NCBI GenBank assembly: GCA_020847555.1
Contig: JADLBT010000152.1
Span: 1-30,281, forward strand
Reading direction: 5' to 3'
Length of the DNA stretch: 30,281 nt
DNA from: Gemmataceae bacterium
Lineage (GTDB): Bacteria > Planctomycetota > Planctomycetia > Gemmatales > Gemmataceae
This document shows positions 15,487 through 22,533 of the stretch, one piece after another. The translations under genes and the position numbers were made by a program. Position 1 is the stretch's first letter. Each line of letters begins with the position of its first letter. The notes under the pieces were generated by a model. It was not told the DNA's origin. It was given only the letters and a program-made list of their open reading frames with translations, and searched no databases.

Positions 15487-16095
15487 CTATTCCACCACCG
15501 CCCCCAGCAGGAAGAAGACGGTGAATACGCCGAAGCCCGCGGCGCCGACGGCGATTCGCGGGAGGAGATCCTTCCACAGGTACGTCAGTCCGGCCGCGAC
15601 ACCGACCAGCACGCACAGGGCGAGCAACACGCCCGCGTCCATGATCCTGACGCCGCTTCCGAGGACGCCAATCGACCCCACGGTCCGCTTCGGACCCCAC
15701 GACAGGAACGCGGCCACGATCAGCAGGAACAGGAAGAACAGCCCGGCCGGCAGGCAGATCAGCTGCACCAACTCCGGCACGCTCATCGGCGGTCCGGCGG
15801 GGGCCGGCTGATAGCCTTCCGGCGCCGGCGGATACCCTCCGGGCACAGGTTGGTAAGCCTCTGCCGCCGGAGCCCCAGGCGCGGGCGGGACGTAAGGGGG
15901 CGGGGGCGGCGGTTGCTGGTACGAGGCAGGCGGCGGGGGCGCGGAGGGCTGGGCGGAAGACGGCGGAGCGGCGCCAGGGGTGAAGGTCACAGGCGAGCCG
16001 CACATCGGACATGGCGCCTGCTGGCCCGCGTACTGGTCCGGCACCTGCAGCGTCTGGCCGCAGGCGGAGTTGGGGCAACGCGCGAAAATCGGCAT
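15487..16095 (-). CDS. Zinc-ribbon, Pro-rich membrane protein (paralogue B), truncated by in-frame TAG
   Basis: 202 aa before a TAG at 15487-15489. The zinc ribbon is C7-x4-C12 (ARCPNSACGQ) and C29-x2-C32 (APCPMCGSPV), followed by a longer Pro/Tyr-rich linker (about 41-110), then three hydrophobic segments. The layout and the YAG.QAPCP motif mark it as a paralogue of the 247-aa downstream neighbour. The frame resumes directly after the stop for 72 codons with sequence similar to the neighbour's C-terminus; full length would be about 275 residues. The truncated protein may still fold, since it keeps the ribbon and several helices. Start ATG at 16095 is chosen because the ribbon begins at once, as in the paralogue. 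Function unknown. Confidence 0.75.
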   Translation of the reverse strand: MPIFARCPNSACGQTLQVPDQYAGQQAPCPMCGSPVTFTPGAAPPSSAQPSAPPPPASYQQPPPPPPYVPPAPGAPAAEAYQPVPGGYPPAPEGYQPAPAGPPMSVPELVQLICLPAGLFFLFLLIVAAFLSWGPKRTVGSIGVLGSGVRIMDAGVLLALCVLVGVAAGLTYLWKDLLPRIAVGAAGFGVFTVFFLLGAVVE

Positions 16096-16146
16096 CGCTA
16101 TTCTCTCTGGGGAGGGCGCTGCAACCCGGGGCAAGGGACGCAGCGT

Positions 16147-16175
16147 ATCGTAGTCTCCGAGCGTGCGGTAAACAA
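16147..16175 (-). promoter_or_regulatory. Putative promoter of zinc-ribbon paralogue B
   Basis: On the minus strand TTGTTT (rc of 16170-16175), 17-base spacer, TACGAT (rc of 16147-16152; 4/6 to TATAAT), about 50 bases before the start at 16095. Confidence 0.35.
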
Positions 16176-16300
16176 GAGGCTGGCCGGGCTGTGGCCGGCG
16201 AATGCGGGCAGGATAGGGGGACCGTGCCAATTAAAACGAGCGGGTGCGCCGGCGTGAAGACCGGCGTGCCCGCCCGTTGCGTGTCACCGACTGTCCCGGG

Positions 16301-16594
16301 TCAGGGTCCCTTCTTCCCGTCCGCCTTCGGGGCGCCGTCCGCCTTCGGGGCGCCGTCCATCGGCATCGGCTCGCCCTTGCCCTCCGGCGCCGGTTCCTTC
16401 TCGATCGGCGGCGGCTCCTGCAACACCGGCGTCGGCATTGGCATCCTGTCCACCTTGCCGTACTGCTGCCAGTCGAGAAACAGCAGCACCGACGCCACGA
16501 GCAACGCCAGCAGCGACACTGCCAGCATCCCCGTCCAGGCGTCGTTCGTCGGCACGGAAGTCGTTTTGCCTTCTTCCAGATCGGTCCCGGCCAT
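16301..16594 (-). CDS. Small single-pass membrane protein with Lys/Pro-rich tail
   Basis: 97 aa. A short polar N-terminus leads into one hydrophobic helix (about 20-41, WTGMLAVSLLALLVASVLLF), then a Pro/Glu/Lys-rich tail of about 50 residues. The tail ends in a 6-residue tandem repeat (PKADGA PKADGK), encoded by a perfect 18-nt duplication (16321-16338 and 16339-16356). No recognised domain. The start lies 17 bases after the stop of the upstream coiled-coil gene, with gaggag upstream, so it is the last gene of the four-gene cluster. Role unknown; a small accessory subunit of the neighbouring membrane proteins is plausible. Confidence 0.75.
   Translation of the reverse strand: MAGTDLEEGKTTSVPTNDAWTGMLAVSLLALLVASVLLFLDWQQYGKVDRMPMPTPVLQEPPPIEKEPAPEGKGEPMPMDGAPKADGAPKADGKKGP
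16321..16356. repeat. Perfect 18-nt tandem duplication in coding sequence
   Basis: ccgccttcggggcgccgt occurs twice, back to back, encoding the repeated PKADGA unit at the C-terminus of the 97-aa protein. It is a candidate slippage site where strains may differ in copy number. Confidence 0.85.
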
Positions 16595-16611
16595 GTGCTC
16601 GGTCTCCTCGC

Positions 16612-17484
16612 TCAGGGGCGCAGCGTGCTGGCCACCTCGTCCCCTTCCTGGATCGGGTTCTGTCCGACCGTCCGGATCATCCGACCGACCGCCTGATTGT
16701 GGTGGGCCTCGACGATCCGCAGCCGCCCGAGGTATTCCGCCCGCGGGCGCAGCCGGTACACCTCCAGCGTGTTGTCTTCCTTCACCCCTACCTCGCTGCC
16801 GATCGTCACCGTCACCAGCCCGGAATCCTTCGGGTGGATCCGCTGGATCGTCCCCTTGACGTAGGCGGCCGGCGGGTTCTGATAGTTCGGGCTATTGATG
16901 GCGACGGTCGTCCCGGCAGTCTTGCCCCCGTCCTTGTCGGCGTACCGGAGTTCCATCTCCTGGAGGCGCTTGAGCAGGTTCTGGGTGCGAGCCAGCGCGC
17001 CGTTGGCGATGTCGGTCTGTGTCTTGGCCTCGAGTCGGTACTTGTTCGCCTCCGCCTGGGCGACCAGGATCTGCGACTCGCGGTCCTTGATCGTGCCGGT
17101 CAGGTGGGCCACCTCCGCCTGCAGTCGCTTCGCCTCCTCCTTCAGCTTCTCGGCGGCGAGGCTCGCCTTGTCGGCCAGCTTGCGCTGGTCGTCGAGTTGC
17201 CGCGTCAGGTCCGCGAAGCCCTGCTTCTGCGAACTCTCGCGAGACTGGGCGCCGATCATGAAGTTGTCGAGATCAGCCTGCGCCTGCTTCTTCTCCTTGA
17301 GGAGCTGCGCGGCCGTGTTCTGGAACGCCTGCGCGTTCGCCCGGGCGACCTCGGCGATGTTCTTGCGATGCTGCGCCTCGTCCCGCCAGTTGGTGCGTGT
17401 GGCGAAATCGACGGCGAGAAACGCACCCGTCGCCAGCGCAAACAACAGATTGAGCAGGACGAGGATCTTGCCAACCGTATTCAT
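16612..17484 (-). CDS. Single-pass coiled-coil membrane protein with C-terminal beta domain
   Basis: 290 aa. The N-terminus MNTVGKILVLLNLLFALATG forms one membrane helix. A long Lys/Glu/Gln/Ala-rich coiled coil spans about 30-185. The C-terminal part (about 205-290) is beta-rich (GLVTVTIGSEVGVKEDNTLEVYRL, then LGRLRIVEAHHNQAVGRM and EGDEVAS). Its pattern resembles the small barrel domains of MreC or FlgT C-terminal type, but this is impression only. The next gene upstream begins with the related motif MNSLGKGLVLVNLAFS, so the two probably share ancestry at the N-terminus. Start 17484 is chosen on the MN..GK motif and the ggggg site. Probably an envelope-spanning structural component; function unknown. 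Confidence 0.82.
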   Translation of the reverse strand: MNTVGKILVLLNLLFALATGAFLAVDFATRTNWRDEAQHRKNIAEVARANAQAFQNTAAQLLKEKKQAQADLDNFMIGAQSRESSQKQGFADLTRQLDDQRKLADKASLAAEKLKEEAKRLQAEVAHLTGTIKDRESQILVAQAEANKYRLEAKTQTDIANGALARTQNLLKRLQEMELRYADKDGGKTAGTTVAINSPNYQNPPAAYVKGTIQRIHPKDSGLVTVTIGSEVGVKEDNTLEVYRLRPRAEYLGRLRIVEAHHNQAVGRMIRTVGQNPIQEGDEVASTLRP

Positions 17485-17731
17485 GGTCGCCCCCTGATCC
17501 GAAGCGTTCCCCGCGCCCGAACAGACCCCTCGCGCCGGCCGCGGCAACCCGCTGTCCCGGGACGAACCGGACTGGTCGCCCCGCCCCTGGACAGCGTGCC
17601 GGCGGCGCCGGCACGAGCCCCCGGCCCGTTCCCTGGGAACCGCCACCGGAAAGCGCGAACTGCGTCGATCAATCGTCCGAGACGTGAGGGTGAGGTATAT
17701 GCCAACCGGCTCGCTCCCTGTCAACCGCAGT

Positions 17732-18526
17732 TCAGGGTTGAAAGAGCGACGACGGTTCGACCCCCAGCTCCCGCAGTCTCTTCTCCAGATCCGCGCGGCG
17801 GTTGCGGAACAGGTCCGCGTTGCGCAGATTCTCCACCCACACCGGCTGCAGGTACGCCAGCTCGTCGCGCAGCTTGCGCTGCAGCTCCGTCTCCAGCTCC
17901 TGCAACTGATAGTACCCCGGCTCCACCATCTTGCCGTCGTCCGCGCGCGTGCCGTTCAGCTTGATTGTGTACGTCTTCTTGTCGTCGGTCAGTCTATCGA
18001 TCTCGGCCGTCAGATCCTGGACCTCCTTGGCCTTCGCCTCCAGCTCGCTCAGGTAGGTAGGGTACGGTCTGTCGGCCTTCACCGGCACACCCAGGACGGG
18101 CTTTCCCCACGGCCAGTTCTTCTCCAGCGCGACGCGGCCGTCCTTATTGTACTGCACCTCCTTGATATCGATGCTCTTCGCCTCCTTGGCGAGCGGCTTT
18201 TCCAGAAGGTCCAGCTTCTCGTTGTAGAACAGATGGTTGGCGCCGAGCGCCGGCTGCACCCGGACGAGCGCCGCCTGGGCCTCCTTGGCGCGGGCGAGGG
18301 CGTCGTACTTCGCCAGGGCGAACCGGCCGTAGGAGGCGATCCGCTCGTCGATGCGGGCCGCGATACGCTCGTTGCCGCCCTTCGGCTCACCGCCGTAGGC
18401 TTTGCGCGCCTCCTTCCAGCCCCAATCGACCGGGTTGAGGATCAGCAGCAGCGCCCACGTCAGGAAGATGACGCTGAAGGCCAGATTGACCAGGACCAGG
18501 CCCTTGCCCAGGCTGTTCATGTTCAT
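17732..18526 (-). CDS. Single-pass coiled-coil membrane protein, MN..GK family
   Basis: 264 aa. MNMNSLGKGLVLVNLAFSVI starts a membrane helix (to about residue 30), followed by an extended helical region rich in Lys, Glu, Arg and Ala. A predicted coiled coil lies at about 160-190 (LSELEAKAKEVQDLTAEIDR) and another near the C-terminus. No catalytic motif. The ATG overlaps the TGA of the 703-aa upstream gene (ATGA, 4 bp), strong evidence of co-translation. The gap to the next gene downstream (17484) is 247 bases and includes no obvious strong terminator. The shared MN..GK.LVL.NL.F N-terminus with the 290-aa neighbour suggests a paralogous or jointly inserted pair. Role unknown. Confidence 0.82.
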   Translation of the reverse strand: MNMNSLGKGLVLVNLAFSVIFLTWALLLILNPVDWGWKEARKAYGGEPKGGNERIAARIDERIASYGRFALAKYDALARAKEAQAALVRVQPALGANHLFYNEKLDLLEKPLAKEAKSIDIKEVQYNKDGRVALEKNWPWGKPVLGVPVKADRPYPTYLSELEAKAKEVQDLTAEIDRLTDDKKTYTIKLNGTRADDGKMVEPGYYQLQELETELQRKLRDELAYLQPVWVENLRNADLFRNRRADLEKRLRELGVEPSSLFQP

Positions 18527-20634
18527 CGCTTGCGCCTCCCCGTCCGGGCCAGCTCGATGGCGCGGATGCGCCGCTCCATGATTTGATTACGCAGATCGGC
18601 GTCTGCCAGCTCGATCTGGGCGCGGAGAACCTCGTCCTGCAATCGATACACGTCGTTCGCCAGCTTGAGCGTCTCCTGCCGTGCGGCCAGCAGCTTGCCC
18701 AGCGTGGCGGTCGCGTGGTCCTTGCGCTCCGTTAGCTGCCGCTCCAGCTCGGTCTTCTGTTCTGCCAGCTCGGCGATGCGGTCCTCGCGCTCCTTCAGGC
18801 GGTTCGCCAGATCGACGATGCGCTGAACCAGCCGGTGGTGGCGGCCGACGAACCCCTGCTCGCGACCGTCCACGAGCCGCAGCACCTCGCGGTCGAACTC
18901 GGCCTGGCCGAGCTTGAACGCCATGCCGTCCTTCGTCTCGGGGATGACCACCCCCTGCTTGGTGAGGAGCACCTTGACCTGTTCGAGCACCTGCTGCTCG
19001 GCCGGCTTCTTCGGATCGTTGGTGCGGAACTGGCCGAGCTGAGCGGTGAAGTGCTGCTCGGCCGCGTCCTGGAACTTCTTCTCGTCGGGCAGCTTGGCGC
19101 CCTGCCGCTTGAGCAGCGCGGTCAGCTCCTTGGCGAACAGGGCCGGGTCGTGGACCCGGTATTCGAGCGGGTACAGGTACTGCCCCCGGTCGCGCTCGAT
19201 CGCGTCGAGCATGTGCTTCTCGAAGCGGGCGAGGACCAGGGCCAGCGTGTCGGCGGCCACGGTGTACTCGCGGATGCCGGAGACGACCTCGGCCCGGCTG
19301 GGCGGGTAGAGCGGCTGGGCGGCGCCCTGATCGTCCGGCGGCGCCTGCAGTCGGCTCAGAACGAACAGCATGAACCCGCTGCTGCGCCGCTTCTCGATCC
19401 CGTCGCGCGGGCGTCCCGCCAGATCCTTGTCGGCGGCCAACTCGTCGAACCGCTTCGCCAGCAGCCCGCGCAGGTCGTCCAGCTTGACGACGTACCGATC
19501 CTTCGTGAGGGCTCCCTTGCCGTCCTTGATGGCGACGAGGTGGTGCAGGAGGTTCTTCTTGGCGTCGGTCGGCAGGGCGTACAGTTCCCGGTCCCACGGC
19601 CGGAACTCCTCGACGGCAAGGAGGACGTCGGCCAGGGTGCGGCGCTGGTAGGCGTCCTGGAGGAGTTTGCCGATCTCGCCCCCCGGCGTTGCCTTGATCG
19701 CCGCGTCCAGCCGGTCGATTTGCTGGGTCGTGTGAGCGAGCGGGAAGAGGTACGCCTGGAGCAGATCCTGCCGGCTCTTGACCTTCTGCTTGTCCGCGTT
19801 GGCCGCAGCCGCCTCGAGGGCCGCCGGGAACGCCTCCTTCACCCGGAGGATCTCCTCCTCCAGGGTGCGCGTCGGGGTGCCGCCGTGCTCCTTGAACACG
19901 TCCTCGAGGGTGACGTCGGTGAGATCCTGCGGGCGGATCTTCTGCGGGTCGTACTCCGCGGCCTGAAACTTCTCGGCGACACCCTTGCCGCCGCGGTCCT
20001 GGTACGCCTTCTTCAGCCACTCGGGATCGAGGGTCTTGCGCGGGAACAGATCGTTGGCGATGCTGGTGCCCGCCTTCTCTTCCTTGATCGGGAGGCCCTG
20101 ATGTGCCAGGTCATACCGGAACGAGGCGTACACCCAGCGCTGGCGGGCGGCCAGGTCCATGATGAGGAGGAAGCCGAAGAGCAGGATGGCGACGACGTTC
20201 AGGAAGCAGAGAACGACTGTCAGAAGGGTGGCGCGGGGTCGCGGTCCAGGCTCCTCTTCCTCCTCCTCCTCGGTGGTCGCGGCAGGCGGGGTCTCGTCAT
20301 CGTCCGCGACAACGGCCGCAGCCCCCAAGATCTCATCATCCGCGTCGGCAATCACGGCACCATCATCCGCGTCCGCGTCGGCGGCCAGGGCGTCATCCGC
20401 CGCGACCGCGCCGGCATCGTCCTCGTCCGCCGCGACCGCCTCCTCGGCCACCTCCTCCACCTCGGCGGCGTCGCCGTCAGCCGCGTCGGCGTCCGCGAAG
20501 GTGAAATCCTTCGCGGGGGTATCTTCTTCGGCGTCGGCGAACGCGAAGTCCAGATCGTCCGCGGGGGCTTCGGCCTCGGCGTCGGCGATCAGGTCATCGT
20601 CGTCCGGCAGGTCGTCGTCTTTTTTTCGGGCCAT
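18523..20634 (-). CDS. Large acidic single-pass membrane protein with coiled coils
   Basis: 703 aa. Residues 1-130 are extremely acidic and low-complexity (Asp/Glu/Ala, ending in a run of seven Glu), then one membrane helix (about 136-159, TLLTVVLCFLNVVAILLFGF). The large C-terminal part is mostly helical, with a marked coiled coil over about 610-690 (RIAELAEQKTELERQL and similar). No enzyme motif is visible. First gene of a cluster: its stop overlaps the next start by 4 bp. The acidic tail is likely cytoplasmic and could bind a basic partner or nucleoid protein; the coiled-coil part would lie across the membrane. ATG at 20634 has only a weak upstream site. Not a family I recognise by name. 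Confidence 0.82.
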   Translation of the reverse strand: MARKKDDDLPDDDDLIADAEAEAPADDLDFAFADAEEDTPAKDFTFADADAADGDAAEVEEVAEEAVAADEDDAGAVAADDALAADADADDGAVIADADDEILGAAAVVADDDETPPAATTEEEEEEEPGPRPRATLLTVVLCFLNVVAILLFGFLLIMDLAARQRWVYASFRYDLAHQGLPIKEEKAGTSIANDLFPRKTLDPEWLKKAYQDRGGKGVAEKFQAAEYDPQKIRPQDLTDVTLEDVFKEHGGTPTRTLEEEILRVKEAFPAALEAAAANADKQKVKSRQDLLQAYLFPLAHTTQQIDRLDAAIKATPGGEIGKLLQDAYQRRTLADVLLAVEEFRPWDRELYALPTDAKKNLLHHLVAIKDGKGALTKDRYVVKLDDLRGLLAKRFDELAADKDLAGRPRDGIEKRRSSGFMLFVLSRLQAPPDDQGAAQPLYPPSRAEVVSGIREYTVAADTLALVLARFEKHMLDAIERDRGQYLYPLEYRVHDPALFAKELTALLKRQGAKLPDEKKFQDAAEQHFTAQLGQFRTNDPKKPAEQQVLEQVKVLLTKQGVVIPETKDGMAFKLGQAEFDREVLRLVDGREQGFVGRHHRLVQRIVDLANRLKEREDRIAELAEQKTELERQLTERKDHATATLGKLLAARQETLKLANDVYRLQDEVLRAQIELADADLRNQIMERRIRAIELARTGRRKR

Positions 20635-21005
20635 GAGCTGTCACCGGGTTGCGACGGTCAGGAGGTGTGTCCCGCGCGGCTGCTCGCCTGGGAGGTGTGG
20701 GCGGAGTAGCTGGAAATCACTCGCCCCGCGAGAAGCCGTCCGCCAGGGCCGATGGGTCCGGCCCACAGGTTTTCATTGTGGCGGATCGGGCGAGCGATTC
20801 CAAGAGGATTACGTCGCGAAATCCGGGAGGCGGGGCAATCGGGGCGGGGGTTGCCGGGTTTATCCGATCTGTCAGTCACACGGCGCCGGCTTGCAATACC
20901 CGTCGCTGGCACTCCGGGCTGGAAGGCGCGGCGCGGTCGCGGTGTGTGCGGTTCCGGCCGGCAACACGTGCCGCTTCCGCACATACGGAGCCAGACCGCG
21001 AACTC
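20635..21005. other. Intergenic region upstream of the coiled-coil cluster
   Basis: 371 bases without a convincing gene, between the FHA gene (-) and the 703-aa gene (-). It carries a candidate promoter at 20775-20803. Confidence 0.45.
20775..20803 (-). promoter_or_regulatory. Putative promoter of the coiled-coil cluster
   Basis: Minus strand TTGGAA (rc of 20798-20803), 17-base spacer, CACAAT (rc of 20775-20780). Each hexamer matches 4/6. The leader to 20634 would be about 135 bases. Confidence 0.3.
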
Positions 21006-21419
21006 TCAACCAACGGTGGCGTGCGACTGCGAGCCGCCGGCGACAGACAGATCCCTCTCGGCGATCCGGACCCGGAACAGGGTGCCACCGACGCGGATCT
21101 CGTCGCCGTCGTCGAGTATCCGCTCCGGAATCGTCAGCTCCGTGTCGTCGCCCGCCGGCGAGGACTGAGCCCGCTTGCCGACGATCTCACCGTTGACGTA
21201 AGTGCCGTTCTTGCTTCCGAGATCGCGCACCCGCACGAACGGCGGGTCCACAACGATGGCGCAGTGGTGGCGCGACACGTCCAGGTGGCCCGGGTTGTTC
21301 GGTAGCTGCACGACGCAGTCGGAGGAGCGGCCGATCGTGCAGACGGTGTGGTCGCGGAATGCGTACTCCTTTCCCTCGAACCACCCCCGGGCCACCTTCA
21401 GGACCACCTCGGAGAACAT
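21006..21419 (-). CDS. FHA-domain protein upstream of the coiled-coil cluster
   Basis: 137 aa, almost entirely one FHA domain. Residues G30-R31-S32 (CTIGRSSDC), S49-R-H51-H52 (DVSRHHCAI) and N71-G72 (GSKNGTYVNG) give the full phosphothreonine-peptide pocket, so ligand binding is probably intact. No membrane segment or second domain. ATG 21419 is preferred over earlier in-frame codons because gggagg lies 6-11 bases upstream and the domain begins directly. Same strand as the coiled-coil cluster, 371 bases before it; a functional link is possible but unproven. The upstream region is unusually AT-rich and holds two TTTGACAA copies. It differs clearly in sequence from the other FHA protein at 5574-6035. 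Confidence 0.9.
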   Translation of the reverse strand: MFSEVVLKVARGWFEGKEYAFRDHTVCTIGRSSDCVVQLPNNPGHLDVSRHHCAIVVDPPFVRVRDLGSKNGTYVNGEIVGKRAQSSPAGDDTELTIPERILDDGDEIRVGGTLFRVRIAERDLSVAGGSQSHATVG

Positions 21420-21430
21420 GACGACCTCCC

Positions 21431-21469
21431 TTGTCAAATTAAAGATAAACAGGTCGATTTATTGTCAAA
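21431..21469 (-). promoter_or_regulatory. Promoter with two TTTGACAA direct repeats for the FHA gene
   Basis: On the minus strand TTGACA (rc of 21463-21468) is followed 19 bases later by TTTAAT (rc of 21438-21443, 5/6 to TATAAT), or 15 bases later by TATCTT. TTTGACAA occurs twice (rc of 21431-21438 and 21462-21469), 31 bp apart, about three helical turns, which could be an operator pair. Confidence 0.4.
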
Positions 21470-21669
21470 GCAATCCTCGTGCCATCCGGGGAAAGAGGGT
21501 GATAAATGGCTGAAAAGCTGGACTTGCCGGGGACGGAAGGGTGCGAACGTCACGGTGTTTGGGCGAGAATGGCCGCGATCGTGTGCGTTTCCGCACAGCG
21601 CCCCGCTTCCCCCGCCGTCCGTTCTCACAACAGAGAGAGAAAGTTAGCTATTTTCTCGATATTTGGATA

Positions 21670-21698
21670 TTGACATCTTCTTTTGGCCTGACTAAGCT
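21670..21698 (+). promoter_or_regulatory. Putative promoter of the protoglobin gene
   Basis: Perfect TTGACA (21670-21675), 17-base spacer, TAAGCT (21693-21698), about 80 bases upstream of the GTG start. The surrounding sequence is AT-rich. Confidence 0.45.
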
Positions 21699-21775
21699 GT
21701 CGCTGTCCCGCGTTTGACGGCGTGCCCGCACGATAACCCCACCCCACCTGTCCCACCCGCAAGGAGACGACCTCC

Positions 21776-22366
21776 GTGCCCGCCACCGCGACCATCCGGC
21801 ACATCGATGAGCCGCGCCTGGAGAAGGATCTCAGCTACCGTTTCGGCTATGTCGCCGAGTTCATGGGCTTCGGCTCGGAGGACGTGGAGACGATCCACGC
21901 GCTGGCCCCGCACCTGGCCCCGCACGTCCCCGCTCTGGTCGATGCCGTCTACGTGAAGTTGTTCAGCTACGACGCGACCAAGCGCCACTTCGTCCCGCGG
22001 CAGTTCGGGTATGAAGGCGCCGTCCCGCAGGATCTCGACGCCCTCGACCTCGACCACGACCAGATCCGGTATCGCAAGTCGCACCTGGGCGCGTACCTGA
22101 AGCGCCTGGTGACGGCGGACTACGACGCGAAACTGGTCGGTTATCTGGACTTCGTCGGAAAGATGCACACCCCGCGAGCCGGCAGCAAGGAAATCAACGT
22201 GCCGCTGGTGCAGATGAACGCGCTGATGGGGTTCGTCGCCGATGCGCTGGTCGGGACGATCCTCGGGCTGGATCTCGACAACGGGTTGAAGGCGAAGGCG
22301 GTGCGAGCCTTCAACAAGCTGCTATGGCTGCAGAACGACCTGATCGTGCGCCATTACGCGGTCTGA
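21776..22366 (+). CDS. Protoglobin-type heme protein
   Basis: 196 aa, a stand-alone protoglobin / globin-sensor fold that binds heme and gases such as O2, CO or NO. Diagnostic parts: RFGYVAEFMGFGSEDVETI near residue 22, PALVDAVYVKLFSYDATKRHF (52-72), HLGAYLKRLVTADYDAKLV (103-121) and YLDFVGKMHT, where His131 is the likely proximal heme ligand. VPLVQMNALMGFVADAL completes the pattern. No signalling domain is fused, unlike globin-coupled sensors. GTG start at 21776 has aaggag about 10 bases upstream; a TTGACA promoter lies at 21670. It converges with hemN, a heme-biosynthesis enzyme, giving a heme theme to this spot. Whether it stores, senses or detoxifies gas is not shown. Confidence 0.9.
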   Translation: MPATATIRHIDEPRLEKDLSYRFGYVAEFMGFGSEDVETIHALAPHLAPHVPALVDAVYVKLFSYDATKRHFVPRQFGYEGAVPQDLDALDLDHDQIRYRKSHLGAYLKRLVTADYDAKLVGYLDFVGKMHTPRAGSKEINVPLVQMNALMGFVADALVGTILGLDLDNGLKAKAVRAFNKLLWLQNDLIVRHYAV

Positions 22367-22482
22367 GCGCGGCGCCCCCGGTCTGCCTGACCCGCCCTGC
22401 ATCCCCCCCATGCACCTCCGGCGACAAGGCTGGAAGCGCGCCGCCTCGAGTCACCGGCGTCTTTCAGGGGCGGGCAGCAGAC

Positions 22483-22513
22483 CGGGGCCGCCGCGCCAGG
22501 TCCGACGGCCCCG
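22483..22513. terminator. Hairpin between protoglobin and hemN
   Basis: cggggccg (22483-22490) pairs with cggccccg (22506-22513) around a 15-base loop, between two convergent stops (22366 and 22534). Modest stem; candidate bidirectional terminator. Confidence 0.4.
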
Positions 22514-22533
22514 AGATTTAACCCTGGTTTGAC

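Larger units (their letters stand above)
21420..21775. other. AT-rich divergent promoter region (FHA / protoglobin)
   Basis: 356 bases clearly richer in A/T than the rest of the window, especially 21425-21475 and 21635-21700. No gene seen. Candidate promoters lie on both strands (21438-21468 minus; 21670-21698 plus). A small hairpin tgtgcg-ttt-cgcaca-like lies near 21590. Confidence 0.5.

Noticed and set aside
16612..17484. Idea that the 290-aa coiled-coil protein is MreC
   Set aside because: The helix, coiled coil and beta-domain order is MreC-like, but there is no mreB or mreD nearby and the residues do not clearly match.
18835..20709. 624-codon plus-strand frame opposite the 703-aa gene
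   Set aside because: Leu/Arg/Val-rich shadow. The minus strand is favoured by the ATGA overlap with the next gene and a clear membrane helix, although this protein has no known domain to settle it absolutely.
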